Below, piece after piece: positions 15,547-23,187 of a stretch of DNA of 64,000 nt (positions are counted from its first letter, which is position 1; every line of letters begins with the position of its first letter). Location of the stretch: NCBI RefSeq assembly GCF_017114825.1, contig NZ_JADEVO010000032.1:1-64000 (forward strand), given 5' to 3'. This DNA is from Pseudomonas gregormendelii. GTDB taxonomy: Bacteria; Pseudomonadota; Gammaproteobacteria; Pseudomonadales; Pseudomonadaceae. The translations under genes and the position numbers were made by a program. Under the pieces are notes generated by a model. The model was given only the letters and a program-made list of their open reading frames with translations, ran no database searches and was not told the origin of the DNA.

Positions 15547-16105
15547 CGATATCCAAGTCGAAGGCGAAGGCGAAGAACTCCCGCATTTGCTGCTGGTAGA
15601 CGACGACGCAACCTTTACCCGCGTGATGGCCCGCGCCATGGCCCGTCGCGGCTTTCGCGTCAGCACCGCCGGGTCCGCCGAGGAAGGCCTGACCATCGCC
15701 CAGGCGGACCTGCCGGATTACGCCGCGCTGGACCTGAAAATGGACGGTGACTCCGGCCTGGTGCTGTTGCCCAAGCTGCTGGAGCTGGACCCGGAAATGC
15801 GCGTGGTGATCCTCACCGGTTACTCGAGCATTGCCACCGCCGTCGAGGCGATCAAGCGCGGTGCCTGCAACTACCTGTGCAAACCGGCCGATGCCGATGA
15901 CGTCCTCGCCGCACTGCTGTCCGAGCACGCCGACCTCGACACCCTGGTACCGGAAAACCCGATGTCGGTGGACCGCTTGCAGTGGGAACACATCCAGCGG
16001 GTGCTGACTGAACACGAAGGCAACATCTCCGCCACTGCCCGCGCCCTGGGCATGCACCGGCGTACTCTGCAGCGCAAATTGCAGAAGCGCCCTGTCCGGC
16101 GCTGA
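15539..16105 (+). CDS. roxR: RegA/PrrA-type response regulator RoxR
   Basis: 188 residues, the usual RegA/PrrA size. The receiver domain (about 16-130) has the acidic pair VDDD, the phosphoacceptor Asp65 in LDLKMDG, the Thr/Ser in ILTGYSS and the Lys in CKPAD. A Fis-type helix-turn-helix closes the protein (GNISATARALGMHRRTLQRKL). It starts inside roxS with an 8-nt overlap and is followed by a rho-independent terminator, so roxSR is a two-gene operon. Confidence 0.92.
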   Translation: MSDDIQVEGEGEELPHLLLVDDDATFTRVMARAMARRGFRVSTAGSAEEGLTIAQADLPDYAALDLKMDGDSGLVLLPKLLELDPEMRVVILTGYSSIATAVEAIKRGACNYLCKPADADDVLAALLSEHADLDTLVPENPMSVDRLQWEHIQRVLTEHEGNISATARALGMHRRTLQRKLQKRPVRR

Positions 16106-16142
16106 ACCGGTGCTGAACAATTGTTGTCACACCGCGTTGCAA

Positions 16143-16187
16143 CACGAGCCGATCATCTATGATCGGTTCGTGTGATGTTCTTTTTTC
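16143..16187 (+). terminator. Rho-independent terminator of roxSR
   Basis: CACGAGCCGATCAT pairs with ATGATCGGTTCGTG across a 2-nt loop with one G-T pair, followed by TGATGTTCTTTTTT. It lies 37 nt after the roxR stop and shortly before the next gene. Confidence 0.8.
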
Positions 16188-16202
16188 CAATGAGCCTTTT
16201 CC

Positions 16203-17930
16203 ATGAATCAGAACGCTGAGTACTCCGCGGTCAATGATGCTGTGCGCGGGCAGTTTTTTCGCAAAGTCTGGGCGATGATCACGCCTTACTGGCGCAGTGA
16301 AGAGAAGGGCAAGGCCTGGACGCTGCTGATCGCCGTAATCGTTCTATCGCTGGTCAGCGTAGGCATTTCGGTATGGTTCAACACCTGGTACAAGGATTTT
16401 TACAACGCCCTGCAACAGAAGGATGAGGCGGCATTCTGGCGGTTGATCCTGTATTTCTGCGCGATCGCGGCCGTCGCGATTGTCGGCGCGGTTTATCGGC
16501 TGTACCTGACGCAGATGCTGACCATTCGCTGGCGGGCCTGGCTGACCGAAAAACACTTCGCCCGCTGGCTGGGCCATAAGAACTACTACCACCTCGAGCA
16601 AGGCGGTTACACCGATAACCCCGACCAGCGCATCTCCGAGGACCTCAACAGCTTCACCTCCAACACCCTGGAACTGGGGATCGGCCTGCTGCGCAACATT
16701 GTCAGCCTGGTATCGTTCTCGATCATCCTTTGGGGTGTGTCGGGCAGTATCGAGGTCTTCGGGTTTACCATTCCCGGCTATATGTTCTGGTGCGTACTGG
16801 TGTATGCCGTGATCGGCAGCTGGCTGACGCATTTGATCGGTCGTCGCCTGATCGGCCTGAACAACAACCAGCAACGCTTCGAAGCCGACCTGCGATTTTC
16901 CATGGTGCGCATTCGCGAGAATGCCGAAAGCATTGCGCTGTATGACGGCGAGCCCAATGAAAATCGTCGTTTGAGCAGTCGCTTCGGCCTGGTCTGGCAC
17001 AATTTCTGGGACATCATGAAGGTGTCCAAGCGACTGACGTTCTTCACGGCCGGTTATGGCCAGGTAGCCATCATCTTTCCCTTCATGGTCGCGGCACCGC
17101 GCTACTTCGCGGGCAAGATCGAGCTCGGGGAGCTGATGCAGATCAGCTCGGCGTTCGGCAACGTGCAAGAGAGTTTCAGCTGGTTTATCAGTGCGTACCA
17201 GAGCCTCGCGGCCTGGCGCGCCACCTGTGATCGCCTGCTCAGTTTCCGTCAGGCCATGACCGAGAATGAGCAAAAGCCGCAGGCCATCGACGTGCAGAAT
17301 TCGGGCTCCGCGTTAAAAGTACACAACCTGGGGCTGGATCTTGCTGATGGTCGCCACCTGCTGGCCGACGCCGACATGACGGTGGAGGAGGGTGACCGAG
17401 TGATGATCAGCGGCCGCTCCGGCAGTGGCAAATCGACGCTGCTGCGGGCGATGGGGCATTTGTGGCCGCGGGGCCATGGCAGCATTCGCCTGCCGGCCGA
17501 GCGGTACCTGTTCCTGCCGCAAAAACCCTACCTGCCGATTGGCACCTTGCGTGAGGCGCTGAGTTATCCACAGGTCGCCGAGACATATCCGCAAGAGCGT
17601 TACGCCCACGTGCTTGAAGTGTGCCGCCTGCCGCACCTGCTGGGACGCCTGGACGAACCCAATCACTGGCAGCGCATGTTGTCCCCGGGTGAACAGCAAC
17701 GCCTGGCGTTTGCCCGCGCGCTGCTTTATGCGCCTCAGTGGCTCTACATGGACGAGGCAACGTCGGCGATGGATGAAGAGGATGAGGCCTCGCTGTATCA
17801 GGCGCTGATCGACGAGATCCCGGGCTTGAGCATTGTCAGCGTCGGCCACCGCAGCAGCCTCAAACGCTTCCATCCGCGGCATGTGCGTATCGACAATGGC
17901 CATCTGGTGGAGCAACCAGTCACCGCCTGA
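16203..17930 (+). CDS. Fused ABC transporter, SbmA/BacA-like permease plus ATPase (YddA type)
   Basis: 575 residues. An N-terminal SbmA/BacA-like membrane domain (about 30-340, with stretches such as WFNTWYKDFYNALQ and YYHLEQGGYTDNPDQRI typical of this group) is fused to an ATPase: Walker A GRSGSGKS near 405, signature LSPGEQQR near 494, Walker B WLYMDEATSAMD near 514. It acts at the inner membrane; relatives move peptides or cofactors, but the substrate cannot be read here. The ATG follows the roxSR terminator closely, so its promoter must overlap that terminator or read-through occurs. Confidence 0.85.
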   Translation: MNQNAEYSAVNDAVRGQFFRKVWAMITPYWRSEEKGKAWTLLIAVIVLSLVSVGISVWFNTWYKDFYNALQQKDEAAFWRLILYFCAIAAVAIVGAVYRLYLTQMLTIRWRAWLTEKHFARWLGHKNYYHLEQGGYTDNPDQRISEDLNSFTSNTLELGIGLLRNIVSLVSFSIILWGVSGSIEVFGFTIPGYMFWCVLVYAVIGSWLTHLIGRRLIGLNNNQQRFEADLRFSMVRIRENAESIALYDGEPNENRRLSSRFGLVWHNFWDIMKVSKRLTFFTAGYGQVAIIFPFMVAAPRYFAGKIELGELMQISSAFGNVQESFSWFISAYQSLAAWRATCDRLLSFRQAMTENEQKPQAIDVQNSGSALKVHNLGLDLADGRHLLADADMTVEEGDRVMISGRSGSGKSTLLRAMGHLWPRGHGSIRLPAERYLFLPQKPYLPIGTLREALSYPQVAETYPQERYAHVLEVCRLPHLLGRLDEPNHWQRMLSPGEQQRLAFARALLYAPQWLYMDEATSAMDEEDEASLYQALIDEIPGLSIVSVGHRSSLKRFHPRHVRIDNGHLVEQPVTA

Positions 17931-17940
17931 CGATACGCCC

Positions 17941-18024
17941 GTAGGAGCGGCCGCAGGCTGCGATCTTTTGATCTTTGGTATCTGCAAGCCAGATCAAAAG
18001 ATCGCAGCCTTCGGCAGCTCCTAC
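17941..18024. repeat. REPIN, GTAGGAGCTGCC family
   Basis: Two inverted copies separated by about 14 nt, 10 nt after the ABC gene stop. The left copy has GCGGCCGCAGGCTGC in place of GCTGCCGCAGGCTGC. Its right end abuts the operator-like site at 18025-18046. Confidence 0.85.
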
Positions 18025-18046
18025 GGGTAGAGGTGATCGTACAACC
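18025..18046. promoter_or_regulatory. Second copy of the galactarate operator, before the regulator gene
   Basis: Read on either strand it agrees with the kdgD operator (19160-19181) at about 16 of 22 positions, including an intact GTTGTACGAT half on the minus strand. It begins at the base after the REPIN. A -10-like TATGAT follows at 18056-18061. Autoregulation of the GntR-type gene is inferred. Confidence 0.5.
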
Positions 18047-18089
18047 GCGTTGAGCTATGATGCGGTTTCAACCGAATTTTTCGAGACCG

Positions 18090-18848
18090 ATGTTCACCAT
18101 GGAAAACCCGATCGCCACACCACGTCTCCCTCGCAAGCGCCGTAGCCTCGCTCAGGAACTGGTGACGGTGCTGTCCGAGCAGATCCGCGACGGTCATCTC
18201 AAACGCGGTGACAAGTTGCCGACTGAATCGGCGATCATGGACGCCCATGGCGTCAGTCGCACCGTGGTGCGCGAAGCCATTTCCCGGTTGCAGGCTGCCG
18301 GGCAGGTGGAAACCCGCCATGGCATCGGTACTTTTGTGCTCGATACCCCAAGCCCGAGCGGCTTTCGCATCGATCCCGCCACCGTGGTCACCCTGCGTGA
18401 CGTACTGGCCATCCTGGAATTGCGCATCAGTCTGGAAGTGGAGTCCGCCGGACTTGCCGCGCAACGTCGCAGCGCCGAGCAGTTGGCCTTGATGCGTGCC
18501 GCGCTCGATGCCCTGAACGAAAGCGCGTCCCATGCCAGTGACGCCGTAGCCTCGGACTTCCAGTTTCACCTGCAGATTGCCCTGTCGACCGGCAACCGCT
18601 ACTTCACCGACATCATGACGCACCTGGGCACCAGCATCATCCCGCGCACCCGCCTCAACTCGGCGCGGCTGGCCCACGACGACCAGCAGCACTACATGAG
18701 CCGCCTGAGCCGTGAGCACGAAGAAATCTACGACGCCATCGCGCGCCAGGATTCCGATGCCGCACGGGCCGCCATGCGCCTGCACCTGACCAACAGCCGC
18801 GAACGGCTGCGCCATGCCCATGAAGAGGCTGAGGCGCAGCGGGGCTAA
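18090..18848 (+). CDS. FadR-subfamily GntR transcriptional regulator of galactarate/glucarate genes
   Basis: 252 residues. The N-terminal winged helix-turn-helix (about 20-85) contains GDKLPTESAIMDAHGVSRTV and REAISRLQAAGQVETRHGIG, the GntR signature; the C-terminal all-helical FCD ligand domain has the metal-binding His/Asp pattern (SDFQFHLQIA and HEEIYDAI). It is next to and upstream of the kdgD-garD genes and probably represses them until an aldarate-derived ligand binds. I chose the second possible start because a -10-like TATGAT overlaps the first (18057); 18099 is a third option. Confidence 0.8.
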   Translation: MFTMENPIATPRLPRKRRSLAQELVTVLSEQIRDGHLKRGDKLPTESAIMDAHGVSRTVVREAISRLQAAGQVETRHGIGTFVLDTPSPSGFRIDPATVVTLRDVLAILELRISLEVESAGLAAQRRSAEQLALMRAALDALNESASHASDAVASDFQFHLQIALSTGNRYFTDIMTHLGTSIIPRTRLNSARLAHDDQQHYMSRLSREHEEIYDAIARQDSDAARAAMRLHLTNSRERLRHAHEEAEAQRG

Positions 18849-18855
18849 ACCTGAC

Positions 18856-18882
18856 GGGAGCAGGGCTTGCCCGCGATGGCGG
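18856..18882. repeat. Single REP, GTGGGAGC family (stem GGGC/GCCC)
   Basis: GGGAGCAGGGCTTGCCCGCG followed by ATGGCGG, 8 nt after the regulator stop. It lacks an inverted partner; the next copy has the same orientation. Confidence 0.6.
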
Positions 18883-18985
18883 CGGAACATCCACTATCGA
18901 CGCGACAGGAACACTGCGATCGCCAGCAGCCGCATTCCTGCAATAGTCATGAGTGAAATCCGGTTGTGTGGCCCTCGACGCTCCC

Positions 18986-19016
18986 TGTGGGAGCCGGGCT
19001 TGCCCGCGATGAAGCC
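18986..19016. repeat. Single REP, GTGGGAGC family (stem CGGGC/GCCCG)
   Basis: TGTGGGAGCCGGGCTTGCCC followed by GCGATGAAGCC. Same orientation as the copy at 18856-18882. Confidence 0.65.
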
Positions 19017-19142
19017 AGCGATCATCCCGCGTCGGCTCTGAGGGTACACATCCTCGGACAACCTACCTCTCAGCCGTAGCTATCCAGCACCCATCCTGCT
19101 GCAGGTTTCCCCACTTATTCCCATCCTGACGATGAAATGCAG

Positions 19143-19170
19143 TTGACGATTAAATTTTAAGTTGTACGAT
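19143..19170 (+). promoter_or_regulatory. Sigma-70-type promoter of kdgD
   Basis: TTGACG (19143-19148) and TACGAT (19165-19170) are separated by 16 nt in an AT-rich stretch, 69 nt before the kdgD start. The -10 lies inside the dyad operator, as expected for a repressed promoter. Confidence 0.55.
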
Positions 19171-19181
19171 GACCTACAACT
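19160..19181. promoter_or_regulatory. Operator dyad at the kdgD promoter, probable GntR/FadR-type site
   Basis: Perfect 7-bp arms AGTTGTA and TACAACT are separated by 8 nt. It covers the -10 element, and a weaker copy precedes the neighbouring FadR-type regulator gene. Binding by that regulator is inferred. Confidence 0.6.
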
Positions 19182-19238
19182 CGGCGAAAGCTGAACGGTT
19201 TTCCAACAACATACGTCGCTACCCAGGGTGTTCGAATA

Positions 19239-20150
19239 ATGAATCCACAAGAACTGAAGTCCATCCTCTCTTCCGGCCTGCTGTCTTTTCCGGTAACCGA
19301 TTTTAATGCCCAGGGCGATTTCAATCGCGCTGGCTATATCAAGCGCCTTGAATGGCTGGCCCCTTATGGCGCCTCGGCCTTGTTCGCCGCAGGCGGCACC
19401 GGTGAGTTCTTCTCCCTGGCGGCCAGCGAATACTCGGAAATCATCAAGACTGCCGTCGACACCTGCGAAACCAGCGTGCCGATTCTGGCGGGTGTCGGCG
19501 GTTCGACCCGTCAGGCCATCGAATACGCTCAAGAAGCCGAGCGCCTGGGCGCCAAAGGCTTGCTGCTGCTGCCGCACTACCTGACCGAAGCCAGCCAGGA
19601 CGGCGTTGCCGCCCATGTTGAAGCCGTGTGCAAATCGGTGAACATCGGCGTGGTGGTTTACAACCGTAACGTCTGCCGCCTGACCGCTCCGCTGCTTGAA
19701 CGCCTGGCCGAGCGCTGCCCGAACCTGATCGGCTACAAGGATGGCCTGGGCGACATCGAGTTGATGGTGTCGATCCGTCGCCGCCTCGGCGATCGCTTCA
19801 GCTACCTGGGTGGTTTGCCGACCGCCGAAGTGTACGCCGCTGCCTATAAGGCACTGGGCGTGCCGGTCTACTCCTCGGCGGTGTTCAACTTCATCCCGAA
19901 AACCGCGATGGATTTCTACCACGCCATTGCCCGCGAAGATCACGCCACCGTTGGCAAGATCATCGACGACTTCTTCCTGCCGTACCTGGACCTTCGTAAT
20001 CGCAAAGCCGGTTACGCAGTGAGCATCGTCAAGGCCGGGGCAAAAATTGCCGGCTACGACGCAGGTCCTGTACGTGCGCCGCTGACCGACCTGCTGCCAG
20101 AAGAGTACGAAGCTCTGGCTGCGCTGATCGACAAGCAAGGCGCGCAATAA
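19239..20150 (+). CDS. kdgD: 5-dehydro-4-deoxyglucarate dehydratase (KdgD)
   Basis: 303 residues, DHDPS/NAL family TIM barrel. It dehydrates and decarboxylates 5-keto-4-deoxy-glucarate to 2-oxoglutarate semialdehyde, the middle step of galactarate/glucarate breakdown. Seen in the sequence: the GGTGEFFSL substrate loop, the conserved Tyr in VVYNRN, and the Schiff-base Lys near residue 167 in GYKDGLGD. The next gene makes the matching dehydrogenase. First gene of the operon, behind an operator-covered promoter. Confidence 0.92.
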   Translation: MNPQELKSILSSGLLSFPVTDFNAQGDFNRAGYIKRLEWLAPYGASALFAAGGTGEFFSLAASEYSEIIKTAVDTCETSVPILAGVGGSTRQAIEYAQEAERLGAKGLLLLPHYLTEASQDGVAAHVEAVCKSVNIGVVVYNRNVCRLTAPLLERLAERCPNLIGYKDGLGDIELMVSIRRRLGDRFSYLGGLPTAEVYAAAYKALGVPVYSSAVFNFIPKTAMDFYHAIAREDHATVGKIIDDFFLPYLDLRNRKAGYAVSIVKAGAKIAGYDAGPVRAPLTDLLPEEYEALAALIDKQGAQ

Positions 20151-20163
20151 CAATTGATTGAGC

Positions 20164-20191
20164 AAGGCCGCTGAGCAATCAGCGGCCTTTT
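20164..20191 (+). terminator. Intra-operon terminator between kdgD and the dehydrogenase
   Basis: AAGGCCGCTGA and TCAGCGGCCTT arms, 4-nt loop, then TT and GCG after TTTT. It sits 14 nt after the kdgD stop and just before the ribosome-binding site of the next gene, so it probably attenuates rather than ends transcription. Confidence 0.65.
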
Positions 20192-20209
20192 GCGTGAGGA
20201 GATAGATCC

Positions 20210-21655
20210 GTGGCAGATACAAAGCGTTTCGACAATTACATCAACGGCGAATGGGTTGCCGGCAGTGATTACTGCGCCAACATCAACCCTTCCGAGCTGA
20301 CCGATACCATCGGCGAGTACGCCAAGGCGGACCTGGCCCAGGTCCACGCCGCCATCGACGCCGCTCGGGCTGCATTTGCGGCCTGGTCCACTTCGGGCAT
20401 TCAGGCCCGTCACGATTCGCTGGACAAAGTGGGCACTGAAATCCTCGCCCGTCGCGAAGAACTGGGCACCCTGCTGGCTCGGGAGGAGGGCAAGACCCTG
20501 CCTGAAGCCATTGGCGAAGTGACCCGCGCCGGCAACATCTTCAAGTTCTTCGCCGGTGAAACCCTGCGTCTGTCCGGCGATTACCTGCCGTCGGTGCGTC
20601 CGGGTGTCAACGTCGAAGTGACCCGCGAAGCCTTGGGCGTGGTCGGCTTGATCACCCCGTGGAACTTCCCGATCGCGATCCCTGCCTGGAAAATCGCCCC
20701 GGCCCTGGCCTATGGCAACTGCGTGGTGCTCAAGCCCGCTGACCTGGTACCGGGTTGCGCCTGGGCCCTGGCCGAAATCATCTCCCGCGCGGGCTTCCCG
20801 GCCGGCGTGTTCAACCTGGTGATGGGCAGCGGTCGGGTGGTTGGCGATGCGCTGGTGCAAAGCCCGAAAGTCGATGGCATCAGCTTCACCGGTTCGGTGG
20901 GGGTGGGGCGGCAGATCGCAGTCAGCTGCGTGTCGCGCCAGGCCAAAGTGCAGCTGGAAATGGGCGGCAAGAACCCGCAGATCATTCTTGACGACGCCGA
21001 CCTCAAGCAAGCGGTCGAGCTGTCGGTGCAGAGCGCGTTCTACTCCACCGGCCAACGTTGCACCGCTTCGAGCCGCTTCATCGTCACCGCCGGAATTCAT
21101 GACAAATTCGTTGAGGCCATGGCCGAGCGCATGAAGTCGATCAAGGTTGGACATGCGCTGAAAACCGGCACCGATATTGGTCCGGTGGTCTCCCAGGCGC
21201 AGCTTGAACAGGACATGAAGTACATCGACATCGGCCAGTCCGAAGGTGCGCGCCTGGTCAGCGGCGGCGGCCTGGTGACCTGTGATACCGAAGGCTACTA
21301 CCTCGCGCCAACCCTGTTTGCCGACAGCGAAGCCGCGATGCGCATCAGCCGCGAAGAGATTTTTGGCCCGGTGGCCAACATTGTTCGAGTGGCCGATTAC
21401 GACGCCGCGCTGGCCATGGCCAACGACACCGAGTTCGGTCTGTCAGCGGGCATCGCCACCACTTCGCTGAAGTACGCCAACCACTTCAAGCGCCACTCCC
21501 AGGCCGGGATGGTGATGGTCAACCTGCCGACGGCTGGCGTGGATTACCACGTTCCATTCGGCGGGCGTAAAGGTTCATCCTATGGCTCCCGCGAGCAAGG
21601 TCGCTACGCGCAAGAGTTCTACACGGTCGTGAAAACCTCTTACATCGGCTCCTGA
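20210..21655 (+). CDS. 2-oxoglutarate semialdehyde dehydrogenase (aldehyde dehydrogenase family)
   Basis: 481 residues, normal for aldehyde dehydrogenases. The catalytic Cys is about residue 284 in TGQRCTASSR; the general base Glu lies in LEMGGKNPQ; the NAD(P) fold stretch TPWNFPIAIPAWKIAPAL is present. With KdgD it completes conversion of the aldarate carbon skeleton to 2-oxoglutarate using NAD(P)+. The start codon is GTG with GAGGAG 10 nt upstream. It is 59 nt from kdgD, across a terminator-like hairpin. Confidence 0.9.
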   Translation: MADTKRFDNYINGEWVAGSDYCANINPSELTDTIGEYAKADLAQVHAAIDAARAAFAAWSTSGIQARHDSLDKVGTEILARREELGTLLAREEGKTLPEAIGEVTRAGNIFKFFAGETLRLSGDYLPSVRPGVNVEVTREALGVVGLITPWNFPIAIPAWKIAPALAYGNCVVLKPADLVPGCAWALAEIISRAGFPAGVFNLVMGSGRVVGDALVQSPKVDGISFTGSVGVGRQIAVSCVSRQAKVQLEMGGKNPQIILDDADLKQAVELSVQSAFYSTGQRCTASSRFIVTAGIHDKFVEAMAERMKSIKVGHALKTGTDIGPVVSQAQLEQDMKYIDIGQSEGARLVSGGGLVTCDTEGYYLAPTLFADSEAAMRISREEIFGPVANIVRVADYDAALAMANDTEFGLSAGIATTSLKYANHFKRHSQAGMVMVNLPTAGVDYHVPFGGRKGSSYGSREQGRYAQEFYTVVKTSYIGS

Positions 21656-21669
21656 TACACCGCAATACC

Positions 21670-21756
21670 TGTGGGAGCTGGCCTGCCAGCGATGGCATCA
21701 CCGCGGTGTAACTGACATACCGAGGTGCCCGCATCGCCGGCAGGCCAGCTCCCACA
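21670..21756. repeat. REP pair, GTGGGAGC family (stem CTGGC/GCCAG)
   Basis: TGTGGGAGCTGGCCTGCCAG and its inverted, slightly changed partner are separated by about 30 nt in the gap between the dehydrogenase and the carrier gene. The stem differs from other copies but pairing is kept. Confidence 0.8.
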
Positions 21757-21808
21757 AAAACAACACCGTTATTACCCGCATAAAAATAATCAGTGGGAGT
21801 ACATCTAC

Positions 21809-23176
21809 ATGCAAGCGACCAAGCCGACCCACGTCCGCTATTTGATATTGCTCATGCTTTTCCTGGTGACCACCATCAACTACGCCGACCGGGCAACCAT
21901 TGCCATCGCGGGCTCCAGCCTGCAAAAAGACCTCGGCATTGATGCGGTCACCCTCGGTTACATCTTCTCTGCATTCGGTTGGGCCTACGTGGCCGGGCAA
22001 ATTCCCGGTGGCTGGCTGCTGGACCGTTTCGGCTCGAAAAAAATCTATGCACTGAGCATTTTCACCTGGTCGCTGTTTACCGTGTTGCAGGGTTATGTCG
22101 GCGAGTTCGGCATGTCCACGGCGGTTGTGGCGCTGTTCATGCTGCGTTTCCTCGTGGGCCTGGCTGAAGCACCTTCTTTCCCCGGCAACGCGCGCATCGT
22201 CGCGGCCTGGTTCCCAACGGCGGAACGCGGCACCGCTTCGGCGATCTTCAACTCGGCGCAATACTTTGCCACCGTGCTGTTCGCGCCGCTGATGGGCTGG
22301 ATCGTCTACAGCTTCGGCTGGCAGCACGTCTTTATCGTGATGGGCGTAATTGGCATCATCTTCTCGGGCATCTGGCTGAAAGTGATCTACAGCCCGCGTC
22401 AACACCCGATGATCAACGAGGCCGAATTCAAGCACATCGCCGACAACGGCGGCATGGTCGACATGGACCAGGACAAAGGCAAAGGCGCCAAGGCTGACGG
22501 ACCGAAGTGGGACTACATCCGTCAATTGCTGACCAACCGCATGATGCTCGGTGTCTACCTGGGCCAGTACTGCATCAACGGTATCACCTACTTCTTCCTG
22601 ACCTGGTTTCCGGTATACCTGGTGCAGGAACGCGGCATGACCATCCTCAAGGCAGGTTTCATTGCCTCGTTGCCGGCCATCTGTGGCTTTATCGGTGGTG
22701 TACTCGGCGGGGTGATTTCCGATTACCTGTTGTGCAAGGGGCACTCCCTGACCTTCGCTCGCAAGGCGCCGATCATTGCCGGCCTGCTGGTCTCCAGCAG
22801 CATTGTGGCGTGCAACTATGTCGATGTTGAATGGATGGTCGTCGGCTTCATGGCCCTGGCTTTCTTCGGCAAAGGCGTGGGTGCGCTGGGTTGGGCAGTG
22901 GTGTCCGACACGTCGCCCAAGCAGATTGCCGGTCTGAGTGGTGGCCTGTTCAACACGTTCGGTAACATCGCCTCGATCACCACGCCGATCGTGATCGGCT
23001 ACATCATCAGCTCCACCGGCTCGTTCAAATGGGCCCTGGTGTTCGTCGGTTGCAACGCACTGGTTGCGGTGTTCAGCTACCTGGTGATCGTCGGTCCGAT
23101 CAAGCGCGTGGTGCTCAAGGAACCGCCGGTGAGCGGTCCTGAAACTCATAATAAATTGTCTCAAGCGCATTCCTGA
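21809..23176 (+). CDS. MFS anion:cation symporter, probable galactarate/glucarate carrier
   Basis: 455 residues, about 12 membrane helices. The N-terminal TTINYADRATIAIAGSSLQ is the hallmark of the hexuronate/aldarate (ACS) subfamily of MFS carriers, like GudP/GarP. It imports the sugar acid by proton symport; the adjacent garD and kdgD genes point to galactarate or glucarate. I chose the ATG with GTGGGAG upstream rather than a Met further up that lies inside a REP. The next gene starts 11 nt after its stop. Confidence 0.87.
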   Translation: MQATKPTHVRYLILLMLFLVTTINYADRATIAIAGSSLQKDLGIDAVTLGYIFSAFGWAYVAGQIPGGWLLDRFGSKKIYALSIFTWSLFTVLQGYVGEFGMSTAVVALFMLRFLVGLAEAPSFPGNARIVAAWFPTAERGTASAIFNSAQYFATVLFAPLMGWIVYSFGWQHVFIVMGVIGIIFSGIWLKVIYSPRQHPMINEAEFKHIADNGGMVDMDQDKGKGAKADGPKWDYIRQLLTNRMMLGVYLGQYCINGITYFFLTWFPVYLVQERGMTILKAGFIASLPAICGFIGGVLGGVISDYLLCKGHSLTFARKAPIIAGLLVSSSIVACNYVDVEWMVVGFMALAFFGKGVGALGWAVVSDTSPKQIAGLSGGLFNTFGNIASITTPIVIGYIISSTGSFKWALVFVGCNALVAVFSYLVIVGPIKRVVLKEPPVSGPETHNKLSQAHS

Positions 23177-23187
23177 GGAGCGGCGTC

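Larger units (their letters stand above)
18849..19238. other. 390-bp intergenic region between regulator and kdgD
   Basis: It holds two single REP copies in the same orientation (18856-18882 and 18986-19016) and, near kdgD, a promoter with an overlapping operator (19143-19181). No credible coding frame. Confidence 0.6.

Noticed and set aside
21754..21766. A-rich ACAAAAACAACA resembling a Crc/Hfq catabolite-repression motif before the MFS carrier
   Set aside because: It lies over 40 nt before the start codon and away from the ribosome-binding site, so control of translation there is doubtful.
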